This document shows, in pieces, positions 6,372-8,261 of a DNA stretch of 8,261 bases. The notes beneath the pieces were generated by a model. That model was not told where the DNA came from and searched no databases. It saw nothing but the letters and a program-made list of their open reading frames with translations. The translations under genes and the position numbers were made by a program. How positions within the stretch are numbered: position 1 is the stretch's first letter; the number at the start of each line of letters is the position of its first letter. The stretch spans positions 1-8,261 of the forward strand of contig JAQWSA010000020.1 in the NCBI GenBank assembly GCA_029243445.1, given 5' to 3'. This DNA comes from Alphaproteobacteria bacterium (GTDB lineage: Bacteria > Pseudomonadota > Alphaproteobacteria > UBA6615).

Positions 6372-7859
6372 ATGAAAATGCCTGATCCGGATCAAACTAC
6401 CCTCGCAAAGCGTGATGAAATAATTGTCGCTATGAATGGGATAGTTAATAAAAATAATGTTATAGAAGAAAAAAAGAAATTAGCTGTTTATGAATCCGAT
6501 GGCTTAACAGCATACAAACAATTACCATTGATTGTGGTATTACCTGAAACAGTTGAGCAAATTAGTAAGGTTTTATCTTATTGCCATGAGAATAATGTTA
6601 AAATAGTTCCTAGAGGAGCTGGTACGTCCCTTTCTGGTGGAGCGCTACCCTTAGCAGACGGTATTACTCTTGGCCTTGGTAAATTTAATCGAGTACTTGA
6701 GGTTGACTACGATAATAGATGTGCGCGAGTTCAACCAGGTGTAACAAACCTTGCCATATCAAAAGCAGTTGAAAGTAATGGGTTTTATTATGCACCAGAT
6801 CCATCCAGCCAGATCGCCTGTACAATCGGAGGAAATGTAGCGGAAAATTCTGGTGGTGTTCATTGCCTTAAATATGGTCTTACAACAAATAATATACTGG
6901 GACTTGAAATTGTTCTTACGGATGGAGAAATTCTTCGTTTAGGTGGAAAGCATATGGATAGCGAAGGCTATGATCTTTTGGGGTTGATGACAGGTTCAGA
7001 AGGGTTGTTGGGGGTGATTACTGAGGTAACTGTTAGAATTCTGCCAAAGCCAACTGCTGCAACTGCACTTATGATTGGTTTTAATAGCTCTGAGGCCGGG
7101 GGGAAATGCGTTGCTAACATAATTAGTGCTGGAATTATCCCTGGCGGTATGGAGATGATGGACGGACCAGCTATCGCAGCCGCAGAAGCTTTCGTTAAAG
7201 TTGGTTATCCTGTTGATGTGGGCGCTTTACTTTTAGTCGAACTGGACGGTCCACCTGAGGAGGTAGACTATCTCATTGAAAAAGTATCTTCAATAGCTGA
7301 GGCACTTGGTGCTGTTTCGGTAAGAGTTAGTGAAAACGAAATAGAAAGAGAAAATTTTTGGGCCGGCCGTAAAGCAGCATTTCCGGCGATTGGTCGTATG
7401 ACCCCTGATTACTATTGCATGGACGGAACCATACCACGTAATAAATTGCCTTATGTACTTGAAAGTATGAATGTTATGTCAAAGAAATATGATTTGCGGG
7501 TAGCTAATGTATTTCATGCTGGTGACGGAAATTTACATCCACTAATAATGTATGATGCTAATATACCTGGAGAACTAGATCGTGCGGAAAGTTTTGGAGC
7601 AGATATTCTCAGATTATGTGTAGAAGTAGGAGGTGTTCTAACAGGAGAGCATGGTGTTGGTGTTGAGAAGCGCGATTTGATGGGAGAAATGTTTTCTGAA
7701 ATTGATTTAAATCAGCAACAGCGTGTTAAATGTGCTTTTGATCCACAACAGATTCTTAATCCTGGTAAAGTATTTCCTACGTTACATAGATGTGCAGAAC
7801 TCGGGCGTATGCATATAAATCGCGGAAAATTACCATTCCCTAATTTACCACGGTTTTAG
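6372..7859 (+). CDS. glcD: Glycolate oxidase FAD-binding subunit GlcD
   Basis: This 495-aa flavoprotein is the catalytic subunit of the GlcDEF glycolate oxidase (dehydrogenase), which oxidises glycolate to glyoxylate and passes electrons to the respiratory chain. The PCMH-type FAD domain spans about 50-230, with the pyrophosphate loop PRGAGTSLSGG at 80-90, DPSSQIACTIGGNVAENSGG at 143-162 and GSEGLLGVITEVTVRI at 208-223. The FAD-oxidase C-terminal domain (about 230-470) carries FHAGDGNLHP (381-390), TGEHGVGVEKR (424-434) and NPGKVFP (463-469), which are conserved in GlcD and D-lactate dehydrogenases. Length is normal for GlcD. A second ATG two codons in is an alternative start. The close downstream glcE separates it from single-gene D-lactate dehydrogenases. 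No regulator is visible inside the window. Confidence 0.94.
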   Translation: MKMPDPDQTTLAKRDEIIVAMNGIVNKNNVIEEKKKLAVYESDGLTAYKQLPLIVVLPETVEQISKVLSYCHENNVKIVPRGAGTSLSGGALPLADGITLGLGKFNRVLEVDYDNRCARVQPGVTNLAISKAVESNGFYYAPDPSSQIACTIGGNVAENSGGVHCLKYGLTTNNILGLEIVLTDGEILRLGGKHMDSEGYDLLGLMTGSEGLLGVITEVTVRILPKPTAATALMIGFNSSEAGGKCVANIISAGIIPGGMEMMDGPAIAAAEAFVKVGYPVDVGALLLVELDGPPEEVDYLIEKVSSIAEALGAVSVRVSENEIERENFWAGRKAAFPAIGRMTPDYYCMDGTIPRNKLPYVLESMNVMSKKYDLRVANVFHAGDGNLHPLIMYDANIPGELDRAESFGADILRLCVEVGGVLTGEHGVGVEKRDLMGEMFSEIDLNQQQRVKCAFDPQQILNPGKVFPTLHRCAELGRMHINRGKLPFPNLPRF

Positions 7860-7864
7860 AACAG

Positions 7865-8261
7865 ATGACGAAGGTTTTAAAACCAGAAAACCCCGATCAG
7901 GTTGTAGAAATCATTGAATGGTCTTTAGGTGATGAGCTGCCACTAGATATTGCAGGAACTAATACAAAACATAATCTGGGTAGGCCTATTTTAGGTGAAT
8001 ATGGTGATGAAGGAAACCGTGTGATCGGCCATACCTTAGAATTATCACAGTTAAATGGTATAGTACTTTATGAACCAGATGAACTAGTTTTAACAGCTGA
8101 AGCAGGAACACCTATTTCAGATATAGAAGCTGCCATTGCAGTAAATCAACAACAGCTAGCTTTTGAACCAATGAACTTAGAACGACTTTATGGTAATGAG
8201 GGTGGTACTTTAGGAGGAGTTATTGCTTGTAACTTATCTGGTCCTCGACGTTTTAAGTCTG
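7865..8261 (+). CDS. glcE: Glycolate oxidase subunit GlcE (N-terminal part, cut by window edge)
   Basis: This is the first 132 codons of the second FAD-binding subunit of glycolate oxidase. It begins MTKVLKPENPDQVVEIIEWS and shows the FAD-domain elements IAGTNTKHNLGRP (about 29-41), LELSQLNGIVLYEPDELVLT (about 58-77), AEAGTPISDIE, and GGTLGGVIACNLSGPRRFK (about 113-131), characteristic of GlcE. The ATG is 5 bases after the glcD stop, with no strong Shine-Dalgarno of its own, so translation is probably coupled to glcD. The C-terminal half and glcF, the iron-sulfur subunit, are expected downstream of the window. Confidence 0.93.
   Translation, partial: MTKVLKPENPDQVVEIIEWSLGDELPLDIAGTNTKHNLGRPILGEYGDEGNRVIGHTLELSQLNGIVLYEPDELVLTAEAGTPISDIEAAIAVNQQQLAFEPMNLERLYGNEGGTLGGVIACNLSGPRRFKS

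Noticed and set aside
1..8261. CRISPR array, tRNA/rRNA genes, insertion sequences, attachment sites, phage or defence genes
   Set aside because: None seen on reading both strands. All long frames are metabolic, transport or ribosomal genes with similar base composition, so nothing indicates a mobile or novel defence system.

Overview
The window is an ordinary stretch of chromosome from an AT-rich alphaproteobacterium. The alphaproteobacterial type of ribosomal protein L36, a complete Aap/Bzt-type amino-acid transporter order (J-Q-M-P) and a glcD-glcE pair all point that way. The low GC (judged by eye, not counted) together with amino-acid and glycolate uptake or oxidation genes would suit a free-living marine heterotroph, but that habitat is inference.

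Left part (1-5872, all on the minus strand, so read right to left). A 2-oxoglutarate/Fe(II) oxygenase of the isopenicillin-N-synthase family comes first. Next is a trypsin-like/PDZ protein whose catalytic His and Asp appear to be lost. The general L-amino-acid ABC transporter follows: aapJ (periplasmic binding protein), aapQ and aapM (permeases, with a 4-base overlap between them) and the first 62 codons of aapP (ATPase), which runs off the window edge. An 18-bp perfect inverted repeat separates aapJ from aapQ. It overlaps the longest possible aapQ reading frame and argues for a shorter aapQ start.

Middle (5873-6371). Two divergent sigma70-like promoters, each with an exact TTGACA -35 box, sit back to back. 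One faces the oxygenase and the other faces rpmJ. rpmJ (ribosomal protein L36, 41 aa) is followed by a clear rho-independent terminator, and then by a likely promoter for glcD.

Right part (6372-8261, plus strand). glcD is complete and glcE begins 5 bases after it and is cut by the window edge. Together with glcF (expected just outside) they encode glycolate oxidase, which converts glycolate to glyoxylate.

No mobile element, CRISPR array, tRNA, rRNA or clear novel system was found. The points most worth a second look are the degenerate protease-PDZ protein, the intercistronic hairpin in the aap operon, and the uncharacterised oxygenase immediately upstream.
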